Shown: positions 54,701 through 63,729, counted from the stretch's first letter. The stretch is 64,000 nt of DNA from Gluconobacter cerevisiae (GCF_015244675.1 NZ_JABCQO010000007.1:62001-126000), one strand, 5' to 3'. Numbers and translations: made by a program. The notes: generated by a model from the letters alone, not told the origin.

Positions 54701-54898
54701 TTGCCAGCAGCTCTTGCCACAGGTGTAGGCACGGACGTGCAGCGCGGACTGGCGACGGTCGTGGTGGGTGGTCTGGGGATTGCTACGCTGCTGACGCTGT
54801 TTGCGCTGCCGGTCTATTTCAGCGAGCTTGAAATGTGGGTTGAACGCCGGGATGCGAAGAAGCGCCCGCAATCTGCTGTCGAGGGAGCCGGATCATGA
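51788..54898 (+). CDS. RND efflux pump, heavy-metal (CzcA/CusA) type
   Basis: A 1036-aa inner-membrane proton-driven exporter of the HME-RND family. It starts MIERFIFWCFNHRNIVFF, contains DFGVIVDGAIVITET, the transmembrane-helix-4 motif carrying the proton-relay aspartates of this family, two large periplasmic loops, and FGVAVQNGIIMIASINRHRL in helix 10. This distinguishes it from hydrophobe exporters (HAE) such as AcrB. Substrate is unknown, likely a divalent or monovalent metal ion. It follows the adaptor by 18 bp and overlaps the outer-membrane gene by 4 bp (ATGA). Confidence 0.93.
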   Translation: MIERFIFWCFNHRNIVFFSALILALLGGLSWKILPVEAYPDLGSVSVSITTQQEGLAAEEMEQQVTIPLERTLASVPGVTDSRSTSTFGLSLITLIFREGTNVYAARQLVETQLANNPLNNGAMPSLGPISGPSGEIYRYTLESDDKNLMELSDLQRWTIIPAIQRVPGVVNVDNFGGLTREYQLVLDPDSLQRYHVGLEDVLTAIRNSNANAGGGRVSRGEQSYIIRGIGMIHNLDDMGNIVVASHGGVPVFVKDLGRVQFGHQVRQGILGKDRNPDTIEGVVTMLSGENPSLVLDGLHSTVAKLQQQLAPSHVRIVPYMDRDHLVLSTTHKVTETMIEGIVLVCVILTLFLGSPRSAIVTAVTIPLALSVVFVLMHSFGMSANLFSLGAIDFGVIVDGAIVITETILRIREERPTEALDPVEVLPVAQRAGRAIFSSTLVIIVAYSPLFAFEGSEGKLFRPMAYTVSFALLGALLCALTLIPALTYLALRKPKHIWHNRPLEWLHARYTYWLGHFIDRPLIAYGAGIAAMVAVVFLGASIGREFLPDLDEGSLWLQVQMPTGISLEKGESIANELRHAIREFPETSYAITQLGRSDDGTDPWTPSHIEMPVGLKPYDQWPSGETKAQFVERLRRRLSQIPGIDFGISQPIQDNMSDLVGGAHSPLVLRVYGNDFQELRRIGQQIVDILHQVPGTAEASIFQEPRIPQIEVEADRLAAARYGISISDISDVVSNAIGDAPITTVYVGDRFYNATLHIRRKDLQDMQSLSQIPLLDAEGAYIPLSQVAHVGLHMGESNIAHEMSHRQVTIRVDNGKRPLSQYLADAQSRIDQQLHFDKEKYTLEWAGSFQQEERAQKRLMIALGVMFAVMLVLLFAEFRKIRQALLILSVVPLATLGGLIALHVRGETLNIATAVGFIALFGVAVQNGIIMIASINRHRLEGLGVRDATIAGAAERFRPVLMTATVATAGMLPAALATGVGTDVQRGLATVVVGGLGIATLLTLFALPVYFSELEMWVERRDAKKRPQSAVEGAGS

Positions 54899-56415
54899 AG
54901 ATGCGTTCCATAATGGTTCCTCGTACGTCGCTTCTGCTGTGTGTGACGGCGCTTTCCGCTTGCGCGGTAGGTCCGGATTTTCGCCGCCCCGATCTGCCCA
55001 GGAATGCGGCTTATCAGGGCCGCCCCCTGACCGCGACCGCCGGGCACGGAGTAGTGGGTGCGACCGTACCGCAGCAGTTTCAGTCCGGCGTGGATATTCC
55101 GGGCCAGTGGTGGACGGTGTTCGGCAATCCGTCCCTGAATGCGCTTGTCGAGCAGGCGCTGGTGAACAACCAGTCTCTGCGTGCTATGCAGCAGGGACTG
55201 AAATCTGCCTGGGAGCAGCGGCGGATTGAGGGTGCGGGTCTGTACCCGACGCTGTCGGCCTCGTTCAACCCGACCCGGAACAAGACGTCACGCGTCTATT
55301 CTCCGATTCCGAACTCGAATGTGTGGCTCTATAACGTTCATACCGCGCAGCTGAATATCGGCTATGTGCCGGATCTGTGGGGCGGAACGCGCCGCGCGAT
55401 CGAGGCAGCCGGAGCGCAGGCTGACTTGCAGAAGTTTCAGCTTGAAGCCACTGCGCTGACCATGATTTCCGATCTTGTAAATGCGACGATCGAGGAAGCC
55501 ACGATCCGTGCCGAGATTGACGCTACGAACGAATTGATCCGTAGCCAGCGCGCCGTGTTGAAGACGGTGACGTCCGAGCAGGGCATCGGCAATGCGTCGC
55601 GGCAGGACATGGCGCAGCAGCTGGCGTCTGTGGCACAGCTTGAGGCGACGCTTCCGGGCCTGAGTCTGCAACTGGCCCAGACGCGGGACCAGATGGCGGT
55701 TCTGGTAGGGGTGACCCCCAACGCGCCGCTGCCAGAGTTCCGTCTGGAGCAGTTCACACTGCCGAAGGTGCTGCCGGTCTCGCTGCCGGCGGACCTGCTG
55801 AACCAGCGTCCGGATATCCGAGCCGCTCAGGCGCAGATCCAGTCCGCCAGCGCGCAGATCGGCGTGGCCATCGCCAACCGCTTGCCGAACGTGCAGCTCA
55901 GCGCCACACCGGCGCAGGCTGTGGGCGTGATGAGCGATTTCTTCAAGCCCGGCTATGGCAACTGGACGATCGCCGCGACCGTCATGCAGCCGATCTTTCA
56001 GGGCGGTTCGCTTCTGCACGCCGAGCGTCAGGCGCGCGACAACCTGCTTCAGGCCAACGAGACCTACAAGGCCACAGTCCTGTCCGCCATTCAGGACGTG
56101 GCGGACAGTCTGCATGCCGTCACATTCGACGCCGATGCTCTGAAGGCCGACGAGGATCTGCTGAAGGCAACGACCCAGAGTATGACGATTGCCCGCGGGC
56201 AGTTGCGGCTTGGAGATGTTAGTGAGCTTGTGCTGCTTCAGGCCCAGCAGACGGATGCGCAGGCGCGTCTGGCCTATGTTCAGGCCGAGGGGGCGCGTTT
56301 CTCTGACAGCGTGGGGCTGTTCCAGTCGCTTGGCGGTGGCTGGTGGAACCGGAATGACATGGGCATGACACCAGCGGCCCAGAAGGCGCTTGGGAAGTCG
56401 TTGCTGCCTTGGTGA
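54895..56415 (+). CDS. RND efflux outer-membrane channel lipoprotein (NodT family)
   Basis: A 506-aa TolC-like outer-membrane factor. A signal peptide ends in a lipobox LSAC (Cys about 22), followed by AVGPDFRRPDLP, the NodT N-terminal pattern, and two repeated helical hairpin regions (VEQALVNNQSLRAMQQGLKS, NQRPDIRAAQAQIQSASAQ). It completes the tripartite pump with the adaptor and CzcA-type pump. It overlaps the pump gene by 4 bp. A four-stem palindromic repeat begins 6 bp after its stop. Confidence 0.93.
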   Translation: MKMRSIMVPRTSLLLCVTALSACAVGPDFRRPDLPRNAAYQGRPLTATAGHGVVGATVPQQFQSGVDIPGQWWTVFGNPSLNALVEQALVNNQSLRAMQQGLKSAWEQRRIEGAGLYPTLSASFNPTRNKTSRVYSPIPNSNVWLYNVHTAQLNIGYVPDLWGGTRRAIEAAGAQADLQKFQLEATALTMISDLVNATIEEATIRAEIDATNELIRSQRAVLKTVTSEQGIGNASRQDMAQQLASVAQLEATLPGLSLQLAQTRDQMAVLVGVTPNAPLPEFRLEQFTLPKVLPVSLPADLLNQRPDIRAAQAQIQSASAQIGVAIANRLPNVQLSATPAQAVGVMSDFFKPGYGNWTIAATVMQPIFQGGSLLHAERQARDNLLQANETYKATVLSAIQDVADSLHAVTFDADALKADEDLLKATTQSMTIARGQLRLGDVSELVLLQAQQTDAQARLAYVQAEGARFSDSVGLFQSLGGGWWNRNDMGMTPAAQKALGKSLLPW

Positions 56416-56420
56416 GAGTG

Positions 56421-56534
56421 TTCAGGGCTCTGCCCTGAAACCCGCCAAAGGCCGGGGGCCTTTGGAAACCATTAAGTTTGAATCGGGATCAAAGGGACTG
56501 AGTCCCTTTGCGGGGTTCCGGGGCCGCGCCCCGG
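56421..56534. repeat. Four-stem palindromic intergenic repeat, copy B
   Basis: Hairpins TTCAGGGC-TCT-GCCCTGAA (56421-56439), CCAAAGGCC-GGG-GGCCTTTGG (56445-56465), CAAAGGGACT-G-AGTCCCTTTG (56490-56510) and CCGGGGC-CGC-GCCCCGG (56518-56534). The order, spacers (GGGATCAAAGGG, ACC.TTAA) and loops match copy A at 37698, while stems 2 and 3 differ and remain paired. It lies between the efflux operon and the convergent M61 peptidase gene, ending 12 bp from the peptidase stop. Confidence 0.85.
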
Positions 56535-56545
56535 AGATGTCGGGT

Positions 56546-58486
56546 TTACTGACGCGCTGCGTAAATCGCGCTCAGACGATCCGGTGTGCCTGCGATACGC
56601 TCCAGATGCGGGTAACGCAGACCGTCGTGATAGGGGATGGAGACCGTGGTGACATGGTCGCCGGACTTCACGATCAGACGGATGTCCTGCTTCGGGTCCT
56701 TCTGCGCGTCCGTGACGGCATGGAGCAGACGCTGCGGCGTGAAGCTCATGTCATTGACGGCCACGATCGTCACGCCTGGAACCAGACCTGCCTTGAAGGC
56801 CGGGCTCATCCAATGCTCACGCCCTACACGTCCGGTCGCATTAACCGTCAGGCCGAGCGAGAAGGACAGGTCCGTGGTGTGGCGTGCGGCTTCGCTGGCC
56901 TTGATGAAGGAGGTCGGCTTGGACGTATAGACCAGCTTGTAACCACCATTGGTCAGGCCGTTGAGCGGCGCGTGCGGCTGGATCGTGTCCAGACGATCGT
57001 GCAGGAATTTGGCCCAGTCATAAGGCTGCACGCTGTTGAGTGTGGCGACCACATCGTCGAACTGATAGGGGCTGACGACGAAGCTGCCGCTGTTGGTACC
57101 GAAGAAAGCCTTTGCGAAGTCATCCAGCGACTTGTGGTCGTTGGAGAGTTTGCGGATCAGAGCATCTGCATCCAGCCAGACGAGCTGCCCTTCAACGTAA
57201 TAGTCCTCCGAACGCTGCCAGTCGCGCCATGACAGCGGTGCCCGCTGCGCAATCACCGGATCGTTCGTTGTGTCTTCCAGTGGGCGCCACTGACGGCCCG
57301 TCTGGTTGTCATAGGACGCTGCCATATAGGCCAGCGCCTCGAAACCCTGATCCTTCGTCACGAGCCCGGAGCGCGCGGCAAGGACATTGCCCCAGTACTG
57401 GGTCTGACCTTCATAGACCCACAGCATGGACCCGCGCTGTGGCGTGTTGAAATTCGGTGCCCACAGATCGGCCGGACGGCGGTACTTTCCGTTCCAGGAA
57501 TGGGTGTATTCATGAGCCAACAGGTCACGCTCGGGGAATGTCTTGTCCCATTCCGTGAAATAGCCGGGAGCGGCGCTGTTCTCGCTGGACTGATGATGTT
57601 CGAGGCCAATGCCCCCCAGCTCGTCCGTCAGGGCGAGAAGAAAATCGTAATGATCGTAGTGATGTGAGGCGAACAGCGTCGTGGCCTGCCGAATAAGGTT
57701 TTGATGGGCCGCGATTTGTGTTGGCGTTGCATCAAGCGAGTCCGGCTCATCGGCCACGACGTCCAGAGAAACCGGAACGTGATCGGGGCCGGTCAGGTCG
57801 AACTTTCGGAAATAGCGTCCGGCAAAGACCGGAGAGTCGACGAGGGTGTTGAAGGTTGTGGCGTTAAAATGCGTTTCGTCACCATAAACTCCGGCACGAA
57901 GGGCCGAGCCAAGCTGCCAGCCATGCGGAATGCGCAAAGAGGGCTGAACTGTAATACCGCGTGTGAAATATCCGGCCGGGTAGAGCGAAACCTGATCCCA
58001 CTGCACATTGACGATGGATGGCGTCATGACCACGCGCCCCTGACCCGGGGCAATAGGCGTCAGAAGCTGGAAGTGAAGGTCCAGTGTTGGTGTGGTAGCG
58101 GAAACGGGAATGTGGAACGCTGCGACGTTAACCGTATCGCGTTTCCAGTCCAGTGTGCGACCGTTGCTTTGCACATGCAGGCTTGCAAGTTGCTCGATCA
58201 CGCCCGTAGGAGAATGATCGCCTGGAATCCACATCGGATACAGAAGGATCATCTCTCCCTTTTGTTGTGCTTCTTTCGGTACCGGAACTGTTTCGTGAAT
58301 CGACATAACGTGGTGAAGCGTATCTGTCGCATCGACTGAGACCGTCAGTGTGCCTGGAAAAGCCCGGTCCTGCGGTTCGGGGATGGCAGTGGGCATGGGC
58401 AATGGCATGGGTTGGGTCTGCGCGAGAGCAGGAGAGGTCAGCGCTGTGAACACAGTCAGTGCAAGCAGAGGGCGCAGAAAGGACAT
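56546..58486 (-). CDS. M61 family metallopeptidase (glycyl aminopeptidase-like)
   Basis: A 646-aa exported peptidase. It has a signal peptide (MSFLRPLLALTVFTALTSPALA, about 22 residues), an N-terminal beta domain, a zinc site HEYTH (His325, Glu326, His329 in LLAHEYTHSWNGKYRRP) of the HExxH type with a downstream glutamate ligand, and a C-terminal PDZ-like domain (GRVGREHWMSPAFKAGLVPG). Family members cleave N-terminal glycine or alanine; specificity here is unknown. It is convergent with the efflux operon. Confidence 0.92.
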   Translation of the reverse strand: MSFLRPLLALTVFTALTSPALAQTQPMPLPMPTAIPEPQDRAFPGTLTVSVDATDTLHHVMSIHETVPVPKEAQQKGEMILLYPMWIPGDHSPTGVIEQLASLHVQSNGRTLDWKRDTVNVAAFHIPVSATTPTLDLHFQLLTPIAPGQGRVVMTPSIVNVQWDQVSLYPAGYFTRGITVQPSLRIPHGWQLGSALRAGVYGDETHFNATTFNTLVDSPVFAGRYFRKFDLTGPDHVPVSLDVVADEPDSLDATPTQIAAHQNLIRQATTLFASHHYDHYDFLLALTDELGGIGLEHHQSSENSAAPGYFTEWDKTFPERDLLAHEYTHSWNGKYRRPADLWAPNFNTPQRGSMLWVYEGQTQYWGNVLAARSGLVTKDQGFEALAYMAASYDNQTGRQWRPLEDTTNDPVIAQRAPLSWRDWQRSEDYYVEGQLVWLDADALIRKLSNDHKSLDDFAKAFFGTNSGSFVVSPYQFDDVVATLNSVQPYDWAKFLHDRLDTIQPHAPLNGLTNGGYKLVYTSKPTSFIKASEAARHTTDLSFSLGLTVNATGRVGREHWMSPAFKAGLVPGVTIVAVNDMSFTPQRLLHAVTDAQKDPKQDIRLIVKSGDHVTTVSIPYHDGLRYPHLERIAGTPDRLSAIYAARQ

Positions 58487-58719
58487 CGGTATTTCCGGTT
58501 AGCAATCGAGATCCTATCACGCGTAACCGTGATGGAGCGGAGAGGCAAGATGAGTTATTCTGCCGTCAATCCCGGAATATCTGATCTAGGACTGTGTGGA
58601 TTGATTTTTCTTAGAGTTGGAGAATTTTCCCGAATTGGGGGAGTTTACGAACCTTCAGGTTCAAGCAGTCATCTTCGAAAATTGATATATTTTCAAAAAT
58701 AAAAAACAGGAAAATTCTT

Positions 58720-58771
58720 AATAAAAACGTCGGGTGGTAGATACAGAATTTTACCACCCGACGTTTTTATT
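58720..58771 (-). terminator. Long-stem terminator of the glycosyltransferase gene
   Basis: A perfect 20-bp stem, AATAAAAACGTCGGGTGGTA (58720-58739) and its complement (58752-58771), with a 12-nt loop and T-rich ends on both strands. It overlaps the glycosyltransferase stop by two bases and could terminate in both directions. Confidence 0.9.
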
Positions 58772-59684
58772 ATAACTCTCTATTTTCTCTGATTCCATTT
58801 TCAATGTAATGCGAAAAAGCATCATATCCGCTTAAATAAACATCTTCATGTTTTTGGTAATAACTATTGAGATCAAATGTTTTCCCCTTGAACGGGGGAT
58901 CATTCATTTCTGAAAAACCTGGTCCGAACTCAGCTAAAAACTCGCGCATCTCTTCTTCATTGTACCAAGGGGCTCTGTATATTGGTTCTTTCTGGAGTTC
59001 GTTCAGAAGTTTTCCGTTATTTTCCAGATCTTCATGGGAAGCTGAGCTGACTGCATCCAGAAGTCTGATCCCGCTATCAAGAAGATAAAAGCGATTATGT
59101 ATTCCATCCTGAACAGGACAACGCACACCGCCAAAACCAGCCCGGAGGAAGCGAATGGAGAAATCGCTATGCTCGTGTCCATAACGCCCGAAACGTGTGT
59201 CCATATAACCGACACAGGCGAGGGCTTCAATTGTCTGTGCCATAGCCATGCCGCCGACTACAGCACCAACTCCAAGATTCATGGCTGTCATTGGACGAGT
59301 GGGGGAGTAACGCTCGTAGCTTGGCGGGATATAGTTGACATGTCCGATGCGAGAGGCCGCTAAAACCCACTCCTGCTCCCATCCGGCGACTTCAGGCCAG
59401 ACGTCATCATCCAAAAGAATAACTGTTTTTGCTCGGCAAATGTTTGAAAAATAGAACAAGCCTCGGTTTTTATTCCAGGCTATGCCCTTATTCTTTCCCC
59501 CTAAAACAGTGATACCTTTTTTGCGTAGTTCTTCCACGGTTCCGTCTGAGGATCCATCATCACAGACGACAATTTTATAATCACTACGAGTGAGAGCTTG
59601 TATTCGGTCTACCAGATTACAGACCATATCTTTTCTTAAGTAGGTTGTGATTGCGATACCGACGTCACATGAATTTTTATTCAT
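58770..59684 (-). CDS. Family 2 glycosyltransferase, AT-rich, probably acquired
   Basis: A 304-aa GT-A fold glycosyltransferase. The N-terminus has VGIAITTYLRKDMVCNLVDR and VVCDDGSSDGT, the NDP-sugar-binding region, and TVILLDDDVWPEV (about residue 88) contains the DxD-type metal motif. A GHEHSDFSIRFLRAGF segment (GXXXD/E-D-type) follows. No membrane helix is seen. Base composition is clearly lower in GC than its neighbours and the flanking intergenic DNA is very AT-rich, suggesting lateral transfer. It stands alone, so donor sugar and acceptor cannot be predicted. The gene ends in a long-stem terminator. Confidence 0.87.
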   Translation of the reverse strand: MNKNSCDVGIAITTYLRKDMVCNLVDRIQALTRSDYKIVVCDDGSSDGTVEELRKKGITVLGGKNKGIAWNKNRGLFYFSNICRAKTVILLDDDVWPEVAGWEQEWVLAASRIGHVNYIPPSYERYSPTRPMTAMNLGVGAVVGGMAMAQTIEALACVGYMDTRFGRYGHEHSDFSIRFLRAGFGGVRCPVQDGIHNRFYLLDSGIRLLDAVSSASHEDLENNGKLLNELQKEPIYRAPWYNEEEMREFLAEFGPGFSEMNDPPFKGKTFDLNSYYQKHEDVYLSGYDAFSHYIENGIRENREL

Positions 59685-59974
59685 TTTCTACTCCAAGATA
59701 GGAATACTTCAGAAGTTCATATTTGTGTCTATATTTTTCTATTTATATATACCTGATATTTTTTATGGGCCAATCGAAAATTTCAATGCCTGTCAAAATA
59801 CCCGCGATGGAGCTTTCACGCTCGGAAAAATAAAATTCCACAAGGGGAATTAAATAATTTTACAAGAAAATAACGTAAACCATAGTATATTTATAAGATA
59901 TAATTAAATTATACTATGTATTTACTGTTAACCATTTTTCCATATTAAGTGTATTTATTAATTGATTCAAAATT
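59685..59974. other. AT-rich intergenic region upstream of the glycosyltransferase
   Basis: 290 bp, strongly AT-rich, containing the presumed glycosyltransferase promoter. No RNA gene or coding frame is supported. It likely forms one acquired segment with the gene to its left. Confidence 0.5.
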
Positions 59975-60568
59975 TTAATACTCTACGGTATGCAGGACCC
60001 AGTCTTTATGGTTGGGTTGAACTTTGATGGGTACGGCGTTTGCCAAGCGTTCGTTTACATTCAAATTCATACCAGCCCGCAATCCACGGAACAGGGCACC
60101 GTGTGCGACAAATAGCGGGGTTCCCTCAGATGCCAGACCCTGGTTTACAGCTGCTACGGCTCGTTGTGTGAGGGTTTTGAAGCTTTCGCCGTTTTCAAGG
60201 GAGGTGCCGGCTTCAATCCAATCACGATACCAGTCACTCATTGCTTCTCCTTCGTGAATGCCAAAGCAGACTTCTGAAAGATCTTCTTCGATCCTTAGCG
60301 GTAAGGTGATTCCAGCAAGTCTGTCGATCTCGTCACGAACGTGAATGGCGGTGGCGGTGGCACGGCTGAGAGGCGATGAGATGATATGGTCAAAGGGGCG
60401 TTGGTTGTTCTGGAAAAGCACGGCCAGGGCCTGTCCGGCCCGTACGGCCTGTGCGATGCCTGTCTCATTGAGGGGAATGTCTGTTCTTCCCTGCGCCAGT
60501 CCTTGGACGTTCCAGTCGGTTTCACCATGACGGAGATACCAGTACGGTTTTGGGATAATCTGGGTCAT
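59975..60568 (-). CDS. Histidine phosphatase family protein (phosphoglycerate mutase-like)
   Basis: A 197-aa cytoplasmic phosphatase of the branch-1 histidine phosphatase superfamily. It has the phospho-histidine motif LRHGETDWN (about residues 12-20), ISSPLSRATATA, the acid residue in EVCFGIHEGEAM and the second catalytic histidine in VAHGALFRGL. It resembles CobC/GpmB-type proteins; the substrate is uncertain. I chose the ATG at 60568; a TTG two codons upstream has no ribosome-binding site. It precedes no clear operon partner; prs is 50 bp upstream on the same strand and may be co-transcribed. Confidence 0.9.
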   Translation of the reverse strand: MTQIIPKPYWYLRHGETDWNVQGLAQGRTDIPLNETGIAQAVRAGQALAVLFQNNQRPFDHIISSPLSRATATAIHVRDEIDRLAGITLPLRIEEDLSEVCFGIHEGEAMSDWYRDWIEAGTSLENGESFKTLTQRAVAAVNQGLASEGTPLFVAHGALFRGLRAGMNLNVNERLANAVPIKVQPNHKDWVLHTVEY

Positions 60569-60618
60569 GGACAAGTCCGTTCACGAAGAGAGTGGCGTGA
60601 GGGCGGGCCGGTGGATGC

Positions 60619-61551
60619 TCAGTCGAACAGTGAGGAAACCGAGCTTTCATCGGCCACGGCGCTCATAGCCCGGGCGAGGAGGTTGGCTGTCGTGATCTGA
60701 CGGATATTCGGGGTCTCGAGGAGGGCCTCGGTTGCCGGAATGCTATCCGTCAGCGTCAGCATGTTCAACGGACTGTCTTTCACGCGCTGGCAGGCATTGC
60801 CAGTCAGAACGCCGTGAGTGACGTAAGCTTCAACGCCTTCTGCGCCACGGGCCATGAGCGCGTTGGCGGCATTGCACAGCGATCCGCCACTATCGACGAT
60901 GTCGTCCACCAGCACGCAGTAGCGGCCGGCGACGTCACCGATGACGTTCATGACTTCCGACACGCCGGCGCGTTCGCGGCGCTTGTCGATGATGGCGAGG
61001 TCCACGTTCAGGCGTTGTGCGAGCTGGCGCGCACGGACCACGCCGCCAACATCCGGCGAGACGATGATGAGTTCCCGGTCCGGCAGGCGTGTCTTGAGGT
61101 CGCGCACGAACAGCGGCGCGGCGTAAAGGTTGTCGGTCGGGATGTCGAAGAAGCCCTGGATCTGCATGGCGTGCAGGTCCATCGTCAGAATACGGTTTGC
61201 ACCGGCTTCTGTTAGAAGGTTCGCCACGAGCTTGGCGCTGATGGGTGTGCGGGGGCCGGATTTACGGTCCTGCCGGGCATAGCCGAAATATGGCATCACA
61301 GCCGTGACACGCTTGGCCGATCCACGGCGCAGCGCATCCAGCATGACCAGCAGTTCCATGAGATGGTCGTTCGTCGGCATGCAGGTGCTCTGCACGACGA
61401 AGACATCCTCACCGCGCACGTTTTCCTGAATCTCAACGAAGACTTCGCCATCGGCAAAGCGTTTCACCACGGTCTTGCACAGAGGCATCCGGAGTTCATG
61501 GGCGACCGCACGGGCCAGCGGCAGGTTACTGTTGCAGGCTACGATCTTCAT
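60619..61551 (-). CDS. prs: Ribose-phosphate pyrophosphokinase
   Basis: A 310-aa enzyme making PRPP from ribose 5-phosphate and ATP for nucleotides, histidine and tryptophan. It shows [60 protein letters not shown] and the PRPP-binding [17 protein letters not shown] loop. Length is typical. It is the first gene of a possible pair with the histidine phosphatase. Confidence 0.97.
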   Translation of the reverse strand: MKIVACNSNLPLARAVAHELRMPLCKTVVKRFADGEVFVEIQENVRGEDVFVVQSTCMPTNDHLMELLVMLDALRRGSAKRVTAVMPYFGYARQDRKSGPRTPISAKLVANLLTEAGANRILTMDLHAMQIQGFFDIPTDNLYAAPLFVRDLKTRLPDRELIIVSPDVGGVVRARQLAQRLNVDLAIIDKRRERAGVSEVMNVIGDVAGRYCVLVDDIVDSGGSLCNAANALMARGAEGVEAYVTHGVLTGNACQRVKDSPLNMLTLTDSIPATEALLETPNIRQITTANLLARAMSAVADESSVSSLFD

Positions 61552-61704
61552 GAAAAACGGCCTCGTCCGGTGTCCGACAGGGAAGTTGCTGGCCTTCTAA
61601 CAGCGCAGCGCCCCCCTGTCATCCGTCCTGTTTCATTCTTTCCGTGCACCAGTTGGCCGGTCACTGCATGCCGTGCCGACCGGATAAGGTCTTTTCAGGT
61701 GGGG

Positions 61705-62592
61705 TCAGAACTGCCAGGCCAGACCTGCATGCAGCTTCAGACCGTTGCTCAGGGCACTTGAAACGCCCGAATAGGAATAGGCTGTTCCAAATTCCGTGCT
61801 GGCTTCCACCTGCCGGTCATGGCCGTAGGAAATATAGGAGTAGTCTCCTCCGGCCGTCAGATGGAGGCGCCGGGTCATACGGTAATCCATGCCAAGGCCG
61901 CCTTCCCACAGGGGACGTGGCTGGTTGTTGTAGGAAATGCCGGAATTGAGAACTTCCGCCCATCCGAAGCGTCCACGCAGGACGAGGCGGGATGTGAGAG
62001 CGTAATCCGCCTTCAGGCCAGCGCCCGCGAAGTAACGGCCAGAGCCGTAGCCGAAATCTCCGTCACTGCCGCTCGTGACATACCCGCCCTGAATGAAAGG
62101 CGTCAGCAGCAAGGTATCGGAGAGCAGAAGAAAGCCCTTGCCGATTTCTCCGCGGTTGTCGGTACCGTTGGAGCTGTCGTTTCCGCCTGCGGAGAACCCG
62201 TATGGTGCAGAATTGCTGGAATAGCTGCGGTAGTGGGATTTGTAGTTTCTCTGGCCGTCTTCGAGTGAGAAATGGAGCGCGCCGTAAAGGTTCTCGATCC
62301 CGAAGGCGTTAAACATGACCGAAGCGTCTGCCTGAAAGCCGGGAGTCCAGCCAACGGTGCGGTAGCGGGAAGAGCTTGCGGAGTCTTCAGTGAAAGCATA
62401 GCGGCCGGAACCGCCAGTTTGCGTCATGTGGGAGCTGTTGCCGCTGACGGTGTTGCGGAACGTGCCTGTCATTGAAAGGCCGATCTCGCGGTTTACGGCG
62501 ATGACCGGAGCCGGGTCTGCAAAAGCGGCGAGAGGGGCAAAGCCTGCACAGAAACTCAGGCTGGACAGCAGCAAACGGCAAGAAAGACGCAT
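61705..62592 (-). CDS. Outer-membrane beta-barrel protein, function unknown
   Basis: A 295-aa protein with an N-terminal signal peptide (LLLSSLSFCAGFAPLAAFA, cleaved about residue 25) and a mature region rich in Ser, Gly, Tyr and Asn with alternating amphipathic strands, ending in Phe (KLHAGLAWQF), the usual outer-membrane barrel signature. Segments such as GRYFAGAGLKADYALTSRLVL and GGLGMDYRMTRRLHLTAGGD are strand pairs like those in opacity-type porins. I do not recognise a specific family. It is a single gene transcribed leftwards, downstream of the lipoprotein gene. Confidence 0.75.
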   Translation of the reverse strand: MRLSCRLLLSSLSFCAGFAPLAAFADPAPVIAVNREIGLSMTGTFRNTVSGNSSHMTQTGGSGRYAFTEDSASSSRYRTVGWTPGFQADASVMFNAFGIENLYGALHFSLEDGQRNYKSHYRSYSSNSAPYGFSAGGNDSSNGTDNRGEIGKGFLLLSDTLLLTPFIQGGYVTSGSDGDFGYGSGRYFAGAGLKADYALTSRLVLRGRFGWAEVLNSGISYNNQPRPLWEGGLGMDYRMTRRLHLTAGGDYSYISYGHDRQVEASTEFGTAYSYSGVSSALSNGLKLHAGLAWQF

Positions 62593-62689
62593 CGGACACT
62601 CCGGATGAAAGGGCCGGAGTCATGTAACAAAATATGTTACACAAAGATACTTAGAGTTACATTTCAAGGTGGAAATTCTATCTCCTGCA

Positions 62690-63637
62690 TCAGGCCGCTT
62701 TTTTCGGACTGTCCTTTGTCTCCGGCAGCGGGGCGTTTTCGCGGCCTGAATAGTTGGTGACGATGGTCCGGACCCCCTGAGCGGCTTCTTCGGCAGCCAT
62801 ATCCGCCGTGTCACCCCATGCGCCATCCAGTGAATGAGGGGCGATGTCGTGCAACTGGGTGGCGGCGCCCGCTTCTTTCCCATCCGGCGTCAGGACATGC
62901 CAGACGATTTCGATATGATCGACCGGATGACCGGTGTTGCCGGGAGTGCCCGTCTTGAGATCGACCGTCCCGCGTACGATGAAGTCCGCGCCCTTTTCCG
63001 TTGTTGTGACCGTGTTGGTTTTGTCGGGAAAGGACGAATAGAAAGCACGGGCGAGAGATACATTTCCGTCTCCGGGTGCGCCGGTGACGCCTTTGAAACA
63101 GATTTTTGCCGCGCGGTTCATGAGGCTGTGCGGGTCCTGTTGCATCATGTTTGCCTGAATACCCGTCAGCAGGGTCGCAAGCTGGGGGGCTTCCTGTATG
63201 GCGGTGTTCTGTAGCGTCAACCTGTCTCCTGAACTCCATCCCGCCATATCTACGGCAGGACCGTCCGTTTCTGCGCGGACTTTTCCTTCCGGAGTCATGA
63301 TGACGTAGTGGGGGACGACCGTATTGCCGTGAGTTGTCGCACTCAGTTTCACCCACCAGTCTCCTTTTTTGCGAGGCTGTGCGATGGCGGGGACGGACTG
63401 GTTGACCATGGCCTGCGCCACATCATGGGCCCAGAGCGCGGCGGCATCGTCGGACAGAAGGGCGTTTGGTGGGGTCGGGACGGCGAGGCGTGCGGGAGGA
63501 AGATTGGCTGCCGTGAGGTATCTTGCCTGTTGGCCCGGGTCGGCGAAGGGCCGGGAAAGGCTGAAGCAGCCTCCCAAAGCCAAGGGGAGGGCCAGCGGAA
63601 GGCACAGAGACAGCAGAGGAGAACGGAAACGGCGCAT
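62690..63637 (-). CDS. Lipoprotein of unknown function
   Basis: A 315-aa lipoprotein precursor: the signal ends LALGGC (Cys about 24), so the protein should be membrane-anchored in the periplasm. The mature domain has an alternating alpha/beta pattern, includes VKLSATTHGNTVVPHYVIMT and the helix-rich segment LTLQNTAIQEAPQLATLLTG, and ends in a Lys/Pro tail (ETKDSPKKAA). No catalytic motif is seen. It lies between the outer-membrane barrel gene and the TonB-like gene on the same strand, so a shared envelope role is possible but unproven. Confidence 0.75.
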   Translation of the reverse strand: MRRFRSPLLSLCLPLALPLALGGCFSLSRPFADPGQQARYLTAANLPPARLAVPTPPNALLSDDAAALWAHDVAQAMVNQSVPAIAQPRKKGDWWVKLSATTHGNTVVPHYVIMTPEGKVRAETDGPAVDMAGWSSGDRLTLQNTAIQEAPQLATLLTGIQANMMQQDPHSLMNRAAKICFKGVTGAPGDGNVSLARAFYSSFPDKTNTVTTTEKGADFIVRGTVDLKTGTPGNTGHPVDHIEIVWHVLTPDGKEAGAATQLHDIAPHSLDGAWGDTADMAAEEAAQGVRTIVTNYSGRENAPLPETKDSPKKAA

Positions 63638-63729
63638 CGGGGCTCCGGTAACAGGACGGTGACCCGGTGGACTGTATGGGATTGCGGCTCCGATGTCGAA
63701 GCCGCGCCCCTTCGCCTCGATCGGCGCTT

